Assembly (NCBI RefSeq): GCF_009996845.1
Contig: NZ_JAACYS010000007.1
Span: 1-64,000 of the forward strand
Length of the DNA stretch: 64,000 bases
From: Pallidibacillus pasinlerensis
Lineage (GTDB): Bacteria; Bacillota; Bacilli; Bacillales; Caldibacillaceae
Direction: 5' to 3'
Shown in pieces: positions 46,598 through 56,372 of the stretch. Every line of letters starts with the position of its first letter. Position 1 is the first letter of the stretch. The position numbers and the translations under genes are program-made. The notes below the pieces were generated by a model that ran no database searches, was not told where the DNA came from, and worked only from the letters and a program-made list of their open reading frames with translations.

Positions 46598-47569
46598 TTA
46601 CAGGTTTTCTAAATCTATAAAGTATTTAAGTCTATTTTTCGAGATTTCTTTCACGAAACCGAGGGAATTGAGTAACCTTCTCACCGTATATCGTGATGAA
46701 ACTTGTAAAAATTCCATTGCTTCTCGAATTGTAATTTCCGGCCCGAATAATAGTGCATAGTCCCGCAAGCCAGCAATATGGGCCTGTTTTGATATATGAC
46801 CACAATGTCCACAAATCCAAATTCCATGACCTCGTTCTATCCCAAACCTCAAACAATTTTCACATCTAACACCTTTAATGATATGTTCTCGAGGGATGTC
46901 ATATTGTTGTAATAAATTTTTAGTATTAGGTTCATGTTGTTTTAGTAATCTTCTCGTTAGCTTCCTTAATTCTTGTTTCGTATAAATTTCATTAGAATAT
47001 TGTCTTTCTAAAGTTGCGATTTTTTCAGGAAAGTTATAAGTTGTCGTAACAATTCTCGGGACTTCACTATTCGTGTGGTTCAATCTTATTACTGCACGTT
47101 CATTAGCCATAATTACAATTGGTACAATCGGTATATTTTTAAATTTGTTTATTTCCAACCACTGTTTTAAGTGATATGCCTGTCTTTTAACTTGAACCAC
47201 TGGGTTTGGGAGTGCTTCTTCTTTATCATTGTTTTTACGAATGAGCTGTTTGAAAATCGGATCGAATGTTAATACTCCGGAATAGTTTTTAATTTCGGAC
47301 GGGATTAACATTCTTTGAGAAGTAATTAGAGTGTCAATCTGGAAATAATGTTTCCCGTCATACAATCTTAAATCATGTAAAATTTTATACTCCTTCTCAT
47401 TTAAATAAGTTAATGGGTAATCAATCGCTTTTTCTCCTCTGTATCCAGACAAAAACATTGAATAATCATTTTCGATTATCTCTCGTTTCGGATTATCAGC
47501 TACTAATCTATTAAGTAATACTTCATAAGTTTGCAATGTTTGTGATTTTTCACGTTTTTTAAGGATCAT
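46598..47569 (-). CDS. NERD-domain protein with zinc ribbon
   Basis: A 323-residue protein with a nuclease-related NERD domain: an early LNEKEYKILHDLRL, then HYFQIDTLI, IPSEIKNYSGVLTF (the catalytic-like D and E-x-K) and PVVQVKRQAYHLKQWL. The C-terminal part has CENCLRFGIERGHGIWICGH as a zinc ribbon and a helix-turn-helix-like end. NERD proteins are often DNA-processing or carried on mobile DNA. It interrupts the comFA-comFC order and is flanked by two repeat arrays. Confidence 0.85.
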   Translation of the reverse strand: MILKKREKSQTLQTYEVLLNRLVADNPKREIIENDYSMFLSGYRGEKAIDYPLTYLNEKEYKILHDLRLYDGKHYFQIDTLITSQRMLIPSEIKNYSGVLTFDPIFKQLIRKNNDKEEALPNPVVQVKRQAYHLKQWLEINKFKNIPIVPIVIMANERAVIRLNHTNSEVPRIVTTTYNFPEKIATLERQYSNEIYTKQELRKLTRRLLKQHEPNTKNLLQQYDIPREHIIKGVRCENCLRFGIERGHGIWICGHCGHISKQAHIAGLRDYALLFGPEITIREAMEFLQVSSRYTVRRLLNSLGFVKEISKNRLKYFIDLENL

Positions 47570-47660
47570 TTTTATAAATTACCTCCTAGTTTCATAAATT
47601 TTTTAAAAAAGTAGAGTAATTTATTTGTAGATTTAGTTTTTTTACATGGATTTGAGTTTA

Positions 47661-47795
47661 GTTTGTGCGATATTTTGGTAGAAGTGTGCGAAATTCCTAG
47701 ATTTTGTGCGAAACTCAAGCACGAGTGTGCGAATTCCCCGGATTTTGTGCGAAATCTTAAATTTTTGTGCGATTTTCCCAAAAAGTGTGCGAAAT
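47661..47795 (+). repeat. TGTGCGA array, seven copies at 20-21 bp (second)
   Basis: TGTGCGA starts at 47664, 47685, 47705, 47726, 47746, 47766 and 47786; steps are 21, 20, 21, 20, 20 and 20. The base before the motif mostly alternates between T and G. It fills the spacer between comFA and the NERD start. Same orientation and copy number as the array at 46.4 kb. Confidence 0.92.
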
Positions 47796-47834
47796 TATAA
47801 AAATCCCCAAAATAATTATTCTAAAATAAACAAT

Positions 47835-49349
47835 TCACCCATCCACCAATCCCTTCGCACGGGCGTCGCGATTCATCCGCAATAGCTGATTTCGTGCACG
47901 GACCATAGCTCGAGTCTGACCATGATGAAAAAAGGTAATGTCACCGTCCGGATATTTTGGATTGCGGCCGACGCGACCTGCAATTTGGACCAACGCACTT
48001 TCGGTAAAGGTGTCGTCTTCCGCTCCGACAACGGCTACGTCAATATTCGGGAAGGTTACTCCTCGCTCCAGAATTGTCGTTGTTAATAAAATCGGCACCA
48101 CCCTATCACGCATGGCTTGTACTTTTTCTTTTCGTAAAGGGTCTTCCGAATGGACAGCCTCAATTCGCTCATCAAACTGACGAAACAGTGGCAAAGCCAT
48201 TTCCATTAACTCAATATTTGGAAAAAACACCAACGCTTGTTTCCCAATCTCCAGTCGCTCCCGAAACCATTTCAAAACAGGCACAGGAATCCGCCCTTTC
48301 TCAATTTCCTTACGCCAATTCCCACACCAGACAAACTTCGGAATTGGCAACGGGTGACGGTGGAAACGAGCCGGCAAAATAACACAATTCCGCTTCCCAG
48401 AAAAGCACTCACGCTGCCACGCTTCTTTTGGTGTTGCGGTTAAAAATACGAGGGCACTATTCTCCGTGCGAGCAGCCTCGGCCGCCTGTTGTAGCATTTC
48501 ATCGGCAGCATAGGGAAAAGCATCAACTTCATCAATGATCATGACATCAAAGGCATTTTTAAATCGGAGTAATTGGTGGGTTGTTGTAATAACGAGGGGA
48601 GCAAAACGATGTCGATCTTCGCTACCACCATAAAGGGAGGAAATAGACACTTCGGGAAACACATTTCGAAAACGAGGCGTGAGTTCTAAAACAACATCCG
48701 TTCTTGGGGTGGCAACGGCTGTACGTAAACCAAGACGCAATGCTTCTTCAATTCCTTCAAATAACATCTCCGTTTTACCGGCACCGCAAACCGCCCAAAC
48801 TAATAAATCCTTCCGTTCGCGGACCGCTTCTTTTATCTTTTCCGATGCTTCAGCTTGTGATGGAGACAATGTACCAGACCACACTAATGCATCTTCAAAA
48901 TGAAAGTCTGGCTTCGGCCCAGTCCATTCTAAAAGTGGTGTACATTGCGTAACCCTGCCCATCATAATGCACTGCCGGCAATATACACAAGACTGCTTAC
49001 AACGAGCACATGCAAAGGAATAAAATAGTTGCAGATCACGATTTCCACAGCGACGACAACAATAACCACCACCCTCAGACACAATCCCTTGTCGATAGGC
49101 CACATAACCATGTCTCACATGTTCATGAATTTCTTCAATGGAAAAAGGCACTTCTTCCAACAATAAATTCCGTCCACTTAAAAACAACTGCAATTTCCGA
49201 TTAAACTCGAACTCAAGATTGATTGGTTTTTCACGAAGTTCCTCCAAGCTCAAATCAGCGATCCGCACCAATTTTGCAGTATCATATTCATCAAGCAACA
49301 CACGTGGAACCAGCTCCTGATCGTTTTTAATAAACAACAAATCAACCAC
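47835..49349 (-). CDS. comFA: ComFA, competence DNA-uptake helicase
   Basis: ATP-driven motor that pulls transforming single strands into the cell. The 504 residues carry a four-Cys zinc finger (CRRCGN ... CARCKQSCVYCRQC), Walker A VCGAGKTE, the DEAD-type IIDEVDAFPYA, SAT-like FLTATP and the C-terminal helicase motifs TTTILERGVTFPN and QIAGRVGRNP. Full length. In B. subtilis comFC follows within a few hundred bases; here an array-flanked NERD gene intervenes. Confidence 0.95.
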   Translation of the reverse strand: MVDLLFIKNDQELVPRVLLDEYDTAKLVRIADLSLEELREKPINLEFEFNRKLQLFLSGRNLLLEEVPFSIEEIHEHVRHGYVAYRQGIVSEGGGYCCRRCGNRDLQLFYSFACARCKQSCVYCRQCIMMGRVTQCTPLLEWTGPKPDFHFEDALVWSGTLSPSQAEASEKIKEAVRERKDLLVWAVCGAGKTEMLFEGIEEALRLGLRTAVATPRTDVVLELTPRFRNVFPEVSISSLYGGSEDRHRFAPLVITTTHQLLRFKNAFDVMIIDEVDAFPYAADEMLQQAAEAARTENSALVFLTATPKEAWQRECFSGKRNCVILPARFHRHPLPIPKFVWCGNWRKEIEKGRIPVPVLKWFRERLEIGKQALVFFPNIELMEMALPLFRQFDERIEAVHSEDPLRKEKVQAMRDRVVPILLTTTILERGVTFPNIDVAVVGAEDDTFTESALVQIAGRVGRNPKYPDGDITFFHHGQTRAMVRARNQLLRMNRDARAKGLVDG

Positions 49350-49531
49350 CTCACAATTAATTTAGTTGTTAAAAATGGGAAATGAAAAATCGCGCATACT
49401 ACAACTACAGGAAAAGGAATTTCAAGAGGGAAAATTAGAGGGATAAAGGAAAGTGGAACAAGTTTAACAACAAGTTCCCATAAAAAAATAAAAGATATAA
49501 ATATATAAGTTCAAAAACATAAAAGTAAAAA

Positions 49532-50374
49532 TTACTGCGGCATCCAGCCTAAACCAAAGGCACCTTCGCCTAAATGTGTACCAATAACTGGACCAAAGTA
49601 ACTTAAAGTAAATTCCACATTCGGGAATTGTTCTTCTAATTCAGCAAGCCATTTTTTCGCCTCTTCTTCACGGTTTGCATGAATAACACACGCCCGTAGT
49701 GGTGTTCCTTTTTTCGCATCTTCTGTAAAAAGTTCCGTAATTCGGGCTAACGCCTTTTTCTTTGTACGGATTTTTTCAAATGGAACAATCTTTGTATCAA
49801 CGAAGTGTAAGACAGGTTTAACTTGTAACAAACCACCGATTAAAGCAGATGCACCACTTAATCGTCCGCCTTTTTGTAAGTTCGTCAAATCATCCACCAT
49901 AAAATAAGCGCGGGATTTTGCTTTTAGCTCGTTCAACCGCTTCATGATCGCATCAGGTTCCACACCTTCATTAGCTAACTTCGCAGCCTCTAACGCATAA
50001 AATCCTTGGATCATACAGCTACTTTCGGAATCAAAAGCATAAACTTTAATTCCTTCAACCATTTCACCAGCAGTAACTGCACCTTGATATGTACCACTAA
50101 TTCCACTTGATAAATGGATACTAATGACTGCATCATAATCCTTCGCTAATTTTTCAAATAACTCAACGAACATCCCTGTAGAAGGTTGTGTTGTTTTCGG
50201 CAACTCTTTTTGCGTACGCATCATTTCGTAAAAATCTGCCGCTTTTATTTCAGCTTCTTCTTTATAAGATTCGTTTCCAAAAACGACACTCAATGGAATC
50301 ATATGAATGTTATTTTGATTCCGAACATCTTCAGGTATATATGCCGTACTATCAGTAACAATAGCGGTTCTCAA
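49532..50374 (-). CDS. degV: DegV family fatty-acid-binding protein
   Basis: The 280 residues start MRTAIVTDSTAYIPEDV and contain TTQPSTGMFVELFEKL (lipid-head contacts) and HLSSGISGTYQGA, marks of the DegV family (FakB relatives) that bind a fatty acid for the FakA kinase. Located between comFA and degU as in B. subtilis (yviA/degV). Start follows AAGGAGTG. Confidence 0.93.
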   Translation of the reverse strand: MRTAIVTDSTAYIPEDVRNQNNIHMIPLSVVFGNESYKEEAEIKAADFYEMMRTQKELPKTTQPSTGMFVELFEKLAKDYDAVISIHLSSGISGTYQGAVTAGEMVEGIKVYAFDSESSCMIQGFYALEAAKLANEGVEPDAIMKRLNELKAKSRAYFMVDDLTNLQKGGRLSGASALIGGLLQVKPVLHFVDTKIVPFEKIRTKKKALARITELFTEDAKKGTPLRACVIHANREEEAKKWLAELEEQFPNVEFTLSYFGPVIGTHLGEGAFGLGWMPQ

Positions 50375-50800
50375 ATATATGCACTCCTTTTCAGTAATAT
50401 TTTATAGTGCTCTTAGCTTCCGCTTGTTCCGGAGGATATTGCGCCAAATGTAACAGCACCACCCAATCCAAGACAAAAACAACAAGTTCCATTGTACTAT
50501 TAATGTCTTTCAATAGAAAGAGACTTACTTTGAAAAACAATTCTACAAAGATTCGCGTTTTCCTTTATTTTAAACAAAAAATTGAAAGGGTTTTCAACGG
50601 TCTCCCTACGCCACAGTTATTTATAATAGAATTAAAGACTTGTACAGCAAACACCCTCAAAGATGATATGTATTCACCTCTAAAATTATGCATCTTTTCC
50701 TCATCACAATCAAATAAAAAAAAACCCCCCGTTCTGATCTGACCCATTTAAAAGGGCAGCTATTCGTCACGGAGCAGTTCTCATCTCAAATTCTACTAAA
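50375..50800. other. Spacer between degV and degU
   Basis: About 425 bp without a supported gene. It contains an A9C6 run near 50719-50733 and a short GACCCATTTAAAAGGGC inverted repeat downstream of degU. Frames of 30-110 codons occur on both strands but none has a ribosome site or recognisable product. Confidence 0.4.
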
Positions 50801-51499
50801 CTAATTTATTTTTACTTCAACCCAACCTTTTTTAATTGCCTCTACAACAGCTTGAGTCCGGTCTTCACAGTTCATTTTTTGTAAAATGTTACTTACGTGG
50901 TTTTTCACCGTTTTTTCACTTATAAATAACCGTTCACCAATTTTCCGGTTACTTTTTCCTTCAGCTAACAATTGTAAAACTTCGCACTCACGGCGTGTTA
51001 ATAAATGGTATGGCCGTCTTACTTCGTAGTTTACGACGCCACCGCCACTTGCTTGATATTTATTTGCTGTTTCCGCAAGGCGACGGAATTCTTTTACAAG
51101 ATTATGAGTGACTTTCGGATGTATGTATGAACCACCTTCAGCGACCACTTTAACAGCTTCCAATAAAGAATCGACATCCATTTCCTTCAATAAATAACCA
51201 CTAGCCCCGGTCTTTAAAGCATGGGTAACGTAGTTTTCATCGTCATGGATTGATAAAATAATCACTTTTGTATCTGGGAAAGTTCGTACTAGGTGCCTCG
51301 TTGCCTCGACCCCATTCATATTTGGCATATTAATATCCATAATTACAACGTCTGGATTATATCTACGAACAAGTTCAATCGCTTGGTCTCCGTCCGAACC
51401 TTCGCCTACCACTTCAAAACTTTTCTCAAACTCTAGTATTTTCTTTATACCTTCTCTATATAATTGATGATCATCAATAACGAGTATTTTTGTCGTCAT
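50801..51499 (-). CDS. degU: DegU, response regulator
   Basis: The 232 residues have a receiver domain ([16 protein letters not shown]; phosphorylated Asp55 in MDINMP) and a LuxR-type helix-turn-helix ([36 protein letters not shown]). DegU controls exoenzymes, competence and motility. Start chosen at MTTKILVID after GAGGGGGA rather than a longer frame. It pairs with degS just upstream. Confidence 0.97.
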   Translation of the reverse strand: MTTKILVIDDHQLYREGIKKILEFEKSFEVVGEGSDGDQAIELVRRYNPDVVIMDINMPNMNGVEATRHLVRTFPDTKVIILSIHDDENYVTHALKTGASGYLLKEMDVDSLLEAVKVVAEGGSYIHPKVTHNLVKEFRRLAETANKYQASGGGVVNYEVRRPYHLLTRRECEVLQLLAEGKSNRKIGERLFISEKTVKNHVSNILQKMNCEDRTQAVVEAIKKGWVEVKIN

Positions 51500-51655
51500 A
51501 ATCGTTCCCCCTCTTTTTTGGATTAGCAAGAAATATCCCTATTTACGAAGAAGAAACATTTTTAAAACCGGTTCCTCTCCAAACAAACAACCCTATTTAT
51601 CCCCGTCATTACAATTGTAAAATAACTTTTCCCAATATAACTAGGTCCATTTTAC

Positions 51656-52801
51656 TTATTTTATCGGAACATCAATTATGACTTTAGTCCCGACTCCCTT
51701 TTCTGATTGAATTGCAAGCTTCCCTTCTAAAAGTTCAACTCGTTCTTTCATTCCACAAATACCAAAGGAGCCTTCCTTTTTTACACTTGGGTCAAATCCA
51801 ATACCATCATCTTTAATAATGGCAGTTACCCTATGAAGATTCACTTCTAATTTCACTTGGATTTCAGTCGGTTTGGCATGTTTTAAAGCGTTTTGTACTG
51901 ATTCTTGAATTAAGCGAAATAAAGCTACTTCCATTTTTGAATTCAAGCGACGTTCTTTTCCGATAAAAATAAAAGGTATACGAATGTTGCGAACTTTGTT
52001 GTATTCTTCTACTGTTTGGAGATACTTTTTCAAAATTGGCACTAAACCGAGATCATCTAAAGCCATTGGACGTAAATCGTAAATAATATGGCGAACTTCG
52101 TACAAAGCATCACGAACCGTTTTCTTCAAGCCCCTGATTTCCACGAGGGCCTCTTCTATGCCTCTTTCCCGATAAATTTTTTCAATTAAATCGGAACGCA
52201 TCATCACATTGGCCAATAATTGGGCTGGGCCGTCATGCATTTCCCTTGATAGACGTTTCCGTTCTTCTTCTTGTGCCTCAATTATTTTTAAACCAAACTC
52301 CTGTTTTTCACGGGCATCAGCGATAATTTCAGAAACATTTTTCAAATCGCCTGTTAAATAATTTAAAACTACGGAAATTTGTGATACTAATCGGTCAGCC
52401 CGGTCAATCGTCTTTTGGATGCTGATAACTCTTCTTTCTAATTCATCTCGGCGATTTCGTAGTTGTTGTTCAATCTGTCTAGTCATTGTCAGCTTCACTT
52501 GTAAATTATGGGCATGTTCATAAGCTTGACGCACTTCTTCTTCTGAATACCTATCAAAATGTTTACTTACCTCTGATAAGCGCAGTCGAGCCCGACGTAC
52601 TTCTTTATCGAGAGTTTCTTCCTCTTCGATGATTTCAATGACCATTTTTTTGATTTTCTTTATTTCATCAATAATTGATTCGTAATCCTGTCGACTTTGT
52701 TCACCAATTTCAAAGATTTCGGTTTTACTTTGATCAACAGTATCAATCATATTTTCAATTATGTTATCGATTGTTTTTAAATTGATATTCTCAGTTGTCA
52801 T
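51656..52801 (-). CDS. degS: DegS, sensor histidine kinase
   Basis: Cytoplasmic kinase of 381 residues. A long coiled-coil sensor part (about 20-180) is followed by the HisKA_3 dimerisation helix EEERKRLSREMHDGPAQLLA with the phosphorylated His189, and the ATPase domain (IQESVQNALKHAKPTEIQV, IKDDGIGFD, FGICGMKERVELLEGKL). No membrane helix, as in B. subtilis DegS. Start taken at MTTENINL after GGAGTG. Confidence 0.96.
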   Translation of the reverse strand: MTTENINLKTIDNIIENMIDTVDQSKTEIFEIGEQSRQDYESIIDEIKKIKKMVIEIIEEEETLDKEVRRARLRLSEVSKHFDRYSEEEVRQAYEHAHNLQVKLTMTRQIEQQLRNRRDELERRVISIQKTIDRADRLVSQISVVLNYLTGDLKNVSEIIADAREKQEFGLKIIEAQEEERKRLSREMHDGPAQLLANVMMRSDLIEKIYRERGIEEALVEIRGLKKTVRDALYEVRHIIYDLRPMALDDLGLVPILKKYLQTVEEYNKVRNIRIPFIFIGKERRLNSKMEVALFRLIQESVQNALKHAKPTEIQVKLEVNLHRVTAIIKDDGIGFDPSVKKEGSFGICGMKERVELLEGKLAIQSEKGVGTKVIIDVPIK

Positions 52802-53106
52802 CGTTTTCACTCCAAAAAACATACTCAAAAAGAGTATTCTAATCTTATCGTAACATTAAAAAAATAAAAAACATGTAAAAATATGACGAAAAGAAAAGTT
52901 TTTTGTTCTTTAATCAAATAAATCGAGATAATCGTCAAAAATCCCTTAATAACATTGTAACATTTTATATGAGTATATTAGGTAAAACAATCCATTTATT
53001 GCAGTACTGCTTTTTTCTCATTATAATAGATTGTATGCATTTATCAGTCATTATAAATAAATTTTCTAAAAATACAAACATTTTACACGAGAGGGGCTTT
53101 TTTCTT

Positions 53107-53745
53107 ATGCGGAACGCCTATTTAACTGTAAAAGGCTACGGGGAGCATGAAATTGTTATTCAAAAATCGCGTTTTATCACATACGTTGATCGCGCAGAAA
53201 CCGAGGAAGAAGCACAAGCCTTTATTCAAAAAATTAAAAAGCTGAATCACGATGCAACCCATAACTGTTCTGCCTATTTAGTCGGCGAGCATGATCAATT
53301 CCAAAAGGCAAACGATGATGGAGAACCTAGTGGAACTGCCGGCGTACCGATGTTAGAAGTTTTAAAGAAAATGAATGTAAAAGATACAGTTGTTGTCGTT
53401 ACCCGTTATTTCGGAGGCATTAAACTTGGCGCAGGTGGGCTCGTTCGGGCTTATTCGAAATCGACTTCTGAAGGTTTGAAGGCCGTTGGCATTGTTGAAC
53501 GAAAATTGACACGAATCATGCATACGACAATCGATTACACTTGGCTAGGTAAAATAGAAAATGAATTACGTTCATCGATTTATACTATTAAAGAAATACA
53601 TTATTTAGATAAAGTTGAAATTGAAACTTATGTTGATGCAGGGAAAGAAGAAGAGTTTCGTAATTGGATGATTGAACGAACAAGTGGACAAGCTGATATA
53701 CGTGAAGGTGAGGTCATTTATTTAGAGACCTTGGTTTCTGATTAA
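53107..53745 (+). CDS. yvyE: YigZ/IMPACT family protein YvyE
   Basis: First plus-strand gene here. The 212 residues show SRFITYVDRAETEEEAQAFI, HNCSAYLVGEH, the signature DDGEPSGTAGVPMLEVL and VVTRYFGGIKLGAGGLVRAY, followed by a DUF1949 domain. Function of the family is unclear; translation-related roles are suggested. Start at MRNAYLTV after GAGAGGGG; the longer frame upstream has no match. Next to degS as in B. subtilis. Confidence 0.93.
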   Translation: MRNAYLTVKGYGEHEIVIQKSRFITYVDRAETEEEAQAFIQKIKKLNHDATHNCSAYLVGEHDQFQKANDDGEPSGTAGVPMLEVLKKMNVKDTVVVVTRYFGGIKLGAGGLVRAYSKSTSEGLKAVGIVERKLTRIMHTTIDYTWLGKIENELRSSIYTIKEIHYLDKVEIETYVDAGKEEEFRNWMIERTSGQADIREGEVIYLETLVSD

Positions 53746-53761
53746 GAAAGGAGAATTTTCT

Positions 53762-54754
53762 ATGGAAGAAAATTCTAGACTCCGGAATCGGAGAAAAAAG
53801 AAAAGTAAAAAGAAATGGTATGTTATCACTCCGATTTTAATTATTTTAGTGGCCGTTCTTTTATATGTTGGTAATCTTGCCCTTAAAGCGATGAACGTAA
53901 CGAATGAAGCCCATCAAGAGTTAACCCGTGGTGAAAAATCAGAAAAACGGGTCAAACCTGTGTATCCTGGGAAAGATAATTTTTCTGTATTATTTATCGG
54001 AGTCGATGAACGTTCTGGAGAAACCAATAGTCGGTCTGACGTTTTATTACTTGCCACATTTAATAAAAATGACCATACCGTTAAATTGTTAAGTATTCCG
54101 CGGGATTCTCGAGTGGAAATCCCAGGCTATAAACCACAAAAAATTAATAACGCCCATTATTTCGGTGGCGCGGATTTAGCTGTTGAAACGGTAGAAGAAC
54201 TATTGGATATTCCTGTAGATTACTATGTTAAGCTGAATTTCAATGCCTTTATGGATATTGTCGATGCCTTAGACGGAGTAACCGTCGATGTACCGTTTAC
54301 GTTTACGGAAAAAAATAGTAAAAATAAGGTAATTACTTTGTATGAAGGGCGCCGCACTTTAGATGGTGAAGAAGCACTTGCTTACGTACGAATGCGGAAA
54401 CAAGATCCAAGGGGCGACTTTGGTCGAAATGATCGCCAAAAAGAAGTAGTTGCAGCAATTATTAAAAAGGCAGGTACTTTATCTTCCATTACAAAATATG
54501 GTGATGTTTTAGAAAGTCTTGATGATAATTTAGCAACAAATTTAACTTTCCAAAATATTGTTGCCTTACACCCATATGCAAAATCCATTTCCGATATCGA
54601 ACATTTGAAATTATCTGGTGAAGATTTATATTTGGATTCGGTTTACTACTATTCGATAGATGAAGATTCTATCATGGAAAACTCAGAGATTTTAAAAGAA
54701 CATTTAGAAATATCAACTACGGATACAGCTTTAGATTTCGAGCTGGAAGGCTAA
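53762..54754 (+). CDS. LytR-CpsA-Psr family wall-polymer ligase
   Basis: The 330 residues have a basic N-terminus, one membrane helix (about 22-43) and an extracellular LCP domain: FSVLFIGVDERSGETNSRSD, LLSIPRDSRVEIPGY, KINNAHYFGG, YVRMRKQDPRGDFGRNDRQ with the phosphate-binding arginines. LCP enzymes move teichoic acids or related polymers from undecaprenyl-phosphate to peptidoglycan. Directly after yvyE, the place of tagV/yvhJ in B. subtilis. Confidence 0.93.
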   Translation: MEENSRLRNRRKKKSKKKWYVITPILIILVAVLLYVGNLALKAMNVTNEAHQELTRGEKSEKRVKPVYPGKDNFSVLFIGVDERSGETNSRSDVLLLATFNKNDHTVKLLSIPRDSRVEIPGYKPQKINNAHYFGGADLAVETVEELLDIPVDYYVKLNFNAFMDIVDALDGVTVDVPFTFTEKNSKNKVITLYEGRRTLDGEEALAYVRMRKQDPRGDFGRNDRQKEVVAAIIKKAGTLSSITKYGDVLESLDDNLATNLTFQNIVALHPYAKSISDIEHLKLSGEDLYLDSVYYYSIDEDSIMENSEILKEHLEISTTDTALDFELEG

Positions 54755-54763
54755 TAAAAAATC

Positions 54764-54842
54764 TCCTTGTTGTAGAACTGGCCCCAAAAGTTAGAGTGAA
54801 AATTTGACTTTTGCAGGTCCATTCGAACAAGGAGTTTTTATT
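54764..54842. terminator. Bidirectional terminator after the LCP gene
   Basis: AAAAATCTCCTTGTT and AACAAGGAGTTTTTA pair over a loop of about 50 nt, with T runs on both strands. The loop contains TGGCCCCAAAAGTTAGA, which resembles an end of IS3-family elements, so the structure might be an IS remnant that now works as a terminator. Confidence 0.65.
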
Positions 54843-54885
54843 TTTAGTTTGCGTTTTTGGAAAGTTTATAAACTGTAATACACCC

Positions 54886-55170
54886 TTTATCAGAATTTTT
54901 TATCGAGGTATCAGGTATTCTACCCTCTTTATCAGGAATCTGCACTCCGGTATCAGGAAACCTACCCTCTTTATCAGGAATTTGCACTCCGGTATCAGGA
55001 AACCTACTCTCTTTATCAGGATTTTGCACTCCGGTATCAGGAAACCTACCCTCTTTATCAGGATTTTCCACCGCCGTATCAGGGTTCCTACTCTCTTTAT
55101 CAGGAAATTTTTCCTCGGTATCAGGAATTTTTAACGTGATATCAAGAATTCCACTCCCTTTATCCCGAAC
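54886..55170 (+). repeat. TATCAGG array, fourteen copies at exactly 21 bp
   Basis: TATCAGG or a variant starts at 54888, 54909, 54930, 54951, 54972, 54993, 55014, 55035, 55056, 55077, 55098, 55119, 55140 and 55161: every step is 21. The triplet before it mostly alternates between TTT-type (CTCTTTATCAGG) and CGG-type (CTCCGGTATCAGG), giving a 42-bp superunit. The last copy reaches the gtaB stop codon. Units near the centre are the most alike. Confidence 0.95.
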
Positions 55171-56047
55171 TGCTTCTCTTGTTACCCCTCTGCACCCTCT
55201 CCTTCATAAACTGTAATACGTAGTCACGTAGATCATCCCGCTCCATCGCACTTTCAATCATTGCCTTTATATAACCGAGTTTGTCACCGACATCATACCG
55301 CTTCCCTTCAATTTCATAGGCATATATACACTGAAAGTGATTTAACGTTTGTAATGCATCGGTCAGTTGAATCTCACCGTCCGCTCCAGGATGTTGAAAT
55401 TCTAAAACCGGGAAAATTTCTGGTGTCAACACATATCGACCGACAACCGCTAAATTCGAAGGTGCTTCTTCCATTCTCGGTTTTTCAACTAAACTTAAAA
55501 CCTCATGTATACCATCACCATTTTCAACCGACTCGATAATACCATAACGTTCCGTCTCTTCCTTTGAAACCTTATTAACACCAATCACACAGCAACGTTT
55601 TTGTTCAAATACATTAAGCAATTGTTTTATTGCCGGAGGATCGTTAATAAAAATATCATCCCCTAACAATACAGCAAAGGGCTCATCACCAATGAACTTA
55701 CTGGCACACCAAATCGCATGACCGAGTCCCTTTGGTTCTTTTTGCCTAATAAAATGAATTTCTACTTCCGATGAATGCCGGACCTTTTGTAACAAATCTA
55801 GTTTTCCCCGTTGAATGAGCGTTTCTTCTAACTCAAAAGCATAATCAAAATGATCTTCAATCGCCCGTTTCCCTTTACCCGTCACAATAATAATATCTTT
55901 AATTCCTGCTTCAATCGCTTCCTCAACGATATATTGGATTGTTGGTTGATCAATAATTGGTAACATTTCCTTCGGCATCGCTTTCGTAGCAGGTAAAAAT
56001 CGAGTACCTAGACCAGCCGCTGGTATAATTGCTTTACGTAACTTCAA
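55160..56047 (-). CDS. gtaB: UTP-glucose-1-phosphate uridylyltransferase
   Basis: Makes UDP-glucose for teichoic acid glucosylation and glycolipid anchors. The 295 residues start with [20 protein letters not shown] (nucleotide-binding loop) and include [20 protein letters not shown] and [20 protein letters not shown] in sections. Length near B. subtilis GtaB (292). The last codons overlap the TATCAGG array, so the extreme C-terminus (GNKRSSSG) may have been altered by the repeat. Confidence 0.95.
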   Translation of the reverse strand: MKLRKAIIPAAGLGTRFLPATKAMPKEMLPIIDQPTIQYIVEEAIEAGIKDIIIVTGKGKRAIEDHFDYAFELEETLIQRGKLDLLQKVRHSSEVEIHFIRQKEPKGLGHAIWCASKFIGDEPFAVLLGDDIFINDPPAIKQLLNVFEQKRCCVIGVNKVSKEETERYGIIESVENGDGIHEVLSLVEKPRMEEAPSNLAVVGRYVLTPEIFPVLEFQHPGADGEIQLTDALQTLNHFQCIYAYEIEGKRYDVGDKLGYIKAMIESAMERDDLRDYVLQFMKERVQRGNKRSSSG

Positions 56048-56372
56048 GAAAAATCACCTTCTTTTTTTACAATTAATTTACTTAAGATATGTATATTTTT
56101 GATGTAAAATATAATGTGTAAAAATAGTTAGAAATTTCTTGTACTATAAAAAAACGGAAAGTACCTCGCTACAAGTTTAATAACTATTATTCTACGGTAA
56201 AATAAGAATACGATTACCGTTTCACATTCACTACGAAAGTACGATTTTCATTATTAATGCATTTTGATAGAGTGATATAAGAACAAATATTCAGTATGAA
56301 AATAAAGGAAACTTTAACAGTCTCAATTCGATTAAATATATGTAAGCTAAAAAATTTATGAAGGTGATTTCG
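56048..56372. other. Divergent promoter region gtaB / sortase
   Basis: AT-rich 325-bp spacer separating minus-strand gtaB from plus-strand sortase. No terminator, repeat or small gene is visible; it should hold both promoters. Confidence 0.4.

Noticed and set aside
50407-50742. Plus-strand ORF of 111 codons and a 33-codon minus frame between degV and degU
   Set aside because: No ribosome site, biased composition, runs of A and C; nothing recognisable.
52903-53106. N-terminal extension of YvyE
   Set aside because: AT-rich, no ribosome site, and the family starts at MRNAYLTV.
54844-55160. Minus-strand frame of 7-residue repeats (PDKEGRF, PDTGVQI) through the TATCAGG array
   Set aside because: A 21-bp period keeps any frame open, there is no ribosome site, and the related TGTGCGA arrays with 20-21 bp steps cannot be coding.
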